NCBI GenBank assembly: GCA_004000155.1
Contig: RCSS01000427.1
Location: forward strand, 1 to 18,742
Direction: 5' to 3'
DNA: 18,742 bases
From: Tubulinosema ratisbonensis
Lineage: Eukaryota > Microsporidia > Tubulinosematidae
Part shown: piece after piece, positions 17,040 to 18,742 of the stretch
Numbering within the stretch: position 1 is the stretch's first letter
Layout: every line of letters begins with the position of its first letter
Notes under the pieces: model-generated
Databases searched by the model: none
What the model was told of the DNA's origin: nothing
The model's input: the letters and a program-made list of their open reading frames with translations, nothing else
Translations under genes and position numbers: made by a program

Positions 17040-17740
17040 TATTGTTTAATCATTTAATTAATAAAAGAAAATATGGTATCCTTACATCAGAGTTACAATA
17101 TAACAAAGAAGAAAAAAATATTATTTACAAAGAAAAAACATAAACATGCAGTTATACAATTTGTATATTAAAGTAGAGTATACCTTGGTATCAATGCAAC
17201 ATATTATGCCTTCAAATAATACATATATATTCTTAATTTACATTCATAAATAGTAAAAATTATAAGTGGACGCAGAAATGTAAATAATACAAGGGAATAT
17301 ATCACCACAATAAACACATAAATGTAAGAATAAGCAGTAAAGCAAACTTTGAGAGAGTTTCAAGTGACATTATAGTGCCATTTGAATTAGATGAGTTTAA
17401 TACCTTGTTAAGTTTTAAGAAGTTTTATATTTTAAATATAACAGATATTTTTAGTCGTTTTACGAAAGTTTATATTTTATAAAGTCTGAGTGAAAAAAAG
17501 TAGTAAACCCGTTAAAATATGGATAACTAATATGNCAAAGAAGAATATCAGAAGGAATACCTTACATAATTGATATAGTTGTCTTAAAAATATTAATGTA
17601 AATCTTGAAGTTCTGAGGGGAATCCTGGGTAGCTTAAAATTTTTAAAAAGGTCCGCGCAATTTTATAAATTGTGATTATAGAAAGAGCTAATAGGGCCTT
17701 GTAGAATAATTCAACAAATTTGTTTGATTCTTCTCTATTT
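17040..17740 (+). pseudogene. Integrase remnant
   Basis: Around 17170-17300, LGINATYYAFK and VDAEM resemble the damaged HHCC zinc-binding region. The core is clearest at 17354-17482: SSDIIVPFELDEF (first catalytic Asp at 17366-17368) and FYILNITDIFSRFTKVYIL (second Asp), ended by a stop. After an N at 17535, GIPYIID fits the G.P....SD segment. GLVE, stop, FNKF at 17695-17721 matches the G.VER.N motif with the catalytic Glu, the Arg codon now being a stop. Many indels separate the pieces. Confidence 0.8.
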
Positions 17741-18742
17741 GTAAAATATGTACTAAATTCGAATAAAAAATCTTGTTTAAGATGAAATAAGATAAAAAAT
17801 GTGAGTATAAAGAAATTGATCTGTAATTTTTATAAAAATTTATTTCAAACAGATTTTTACAAAAAGAAGTCTTGTTTAACTTTATTTTTCGAGTGTTTAA
17901 ATCATTTTGCAATATGTTCATAAATTCATATTTTTCAAAATAACAAATATTATAGGAAAATATGTTTTTTCTTCATAAATAATACAGTGCGGAACTGCAT
18001 CTAGAGCTTTAAACAAAAAAAGGTTTTATCTATTACATAGTTTGAGTACTTATCCAGTTTAGATAACATTATTTCAAAAAAAATTCATCAAAAAAAATCA
18101 AAACTCATTAAATTTGTGAGCCATATCTTTAAAAATTATTACATGAACACGATTTGATAGGTTTCGTTTAAAATAGAATATGGATAAAATTTTGATTTTT
18201 TATTAGTTCTAATGATTTTGTATATTTTTTCTAAAATGGTCATTGATCTAATTTTCATATCTGAAACCTCAAAAAATTTATAATTACCTGTCTCGTAGGT
18301 TCTACTTTTTATAATCAGGAACTTTTATTCTCCAAACTACAATAGTTGCATCGAGCTCGTGATTATTAGGCGTTGTTTTAACAAGCTAAATATTCTATTT
18401 TAATGTTTTGCACAAGATTTTGCTATTCCATTACAAGTGTATATTAAATATCTCCAATTAATTTTTTTTTGTTTTTTCTAACTATTTTAAATATAAAGTT
18501 TTTTGTAAATTAATCCAAGTTACTAAATTTTTATTTTTTTAATCAAAGATTTAGCCACATTTAATTATTTTAACGTTAGTTTTAGTATCAAAGAATTAAG
18601 TATTTCTTTGTTTCACAATCTTTTTTTATATCCATTTATTTAATGTTATAGCTTATAACAAAGCTAAAGATTCAATTTCCGGCTTGTTGTTTTTAGAAAA
18701 TTAAAGTATATTAAGAATAATTTATAAGAAACCATGAAACAT
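17741..18742. other. AT-rich region without recognisable gene
   Basis: No gene or RNA is supported. The minus strand has a 27-codon open stretch (18385-18305) followed in another frame by 61 open codons (18324-18142), possibly a decayed coding fragment, but frames of this size arise by chance here. The last bases, CATGAAACAT, are the reverse complement of ATGTTTCATG and resemble words near the left edge and at 9981-9990. Confidence 0.55.

Larger units (their letters stand above)
15690..17740 (+). mobile_element. Decayed Ty3/gypsy retrotransposon pol (element 2)
   Basis: Reverse transcriptase, RNase H and integrase remnants follow in the Ty3/gypsy order on the plus strand, spread across frames with many stops and indels. 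No gag, protease or LTR is recognisable. The approximate ends are where similarity fades. Compared with element 1 the RT motifs differ (VIDYRRIDENI here, VDFRRLND there), so it is another lineage and much older. Confidence 0.88.

Noticed and set aside
18139..18385. Minus-strand 27-codon plus 61-codon open segments in two frames
   Set aside because: Suggestive of a decayed coding fragment, but length alone is not significant and no motif is seen.
1..18742. CRISPR arrays, bacterial operons or phage defence systems
   Set aside because: No regularly spaced repeats, no Shine-Dalgarno-led gene strings, and all recognisable genes are eukaryotic.

Overview
The window is a strongly AT-rich eukaryotic contig that most resembles a microsporidian genome. 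The signs are: compact protein genes that are mostly intronless; a CCC motif (TTTACCC) directly upstream of two start codons, the known microsporidian start-site signature; an apparent 20-nt intron placed right after the initiator codon of a ribosomal protein gene; and reduced versions of conserved eukaryotic proteins. Gene-poor AT-rich DNA and dead Ty3/gypsy retrotransposons make up much of the rest. I cannot name the species. Six isolated N calls (1864, 6060, 6245, 11896, 15469, 17535) suggest a draft assembly.

Layout. 1-1907: the left edge cuts into a Ty3/gypsy element on the + strand (gag, two CCHC zinc knuckles, DTGAS protease, reverse transcriptase). A frame change lies at an A6 run inside gag, and the element ends abruptly at the RT connection domain. 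1993-2121: one copy of a degenerate repeat whose second, inverted copy is at 9578-9706. 2122-5245: about 3 kb with no supportable gene. 5246-7090: a 614-residue protein with a possible signal peptide and no recognised family, preceded by a clear CCC motif. 7092-11913: about 4.8 kb of mostly anonymous AT-rich DNA holding a cluster of three hairpins (8085-8146), the second repeat copy, and a tRNA 3'-half-like sequence near 9890-9936.

11914-15373 is the gene cluster: a PP1 inhibitor-3 (PPP1R11/YPI1) homologue (+), ribosomal protein eS1 (-, with intron), V-ATPase subunit C (+) and an LC8-type dynein light chain with an acidic N-terminal extension (-). eS1 and V-ATPase C are divergent across a TAAAAA microsatellite. 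The inhibitor/eS1 and V-ATPase C/LC8 pairs are convergent. 15690-17740: a second, unrelated and much more decayed Ty3/gypsy pol fossil with RT, RNase H and integrase still readable in order. The right end to 18742 holds nothing I can name.

The cellular genes are housekeeping functions (translation, proton pumping, PP1 control, dynein or hub interactions) and do not form a pathway. I did not find a wholly new system. The best leads are the tiny intron after a one-codon exon, stop codons embedded in the poly(A) signal, the orphan putatively secreted protein, the hairpin cluster and the inverted repeat pair.
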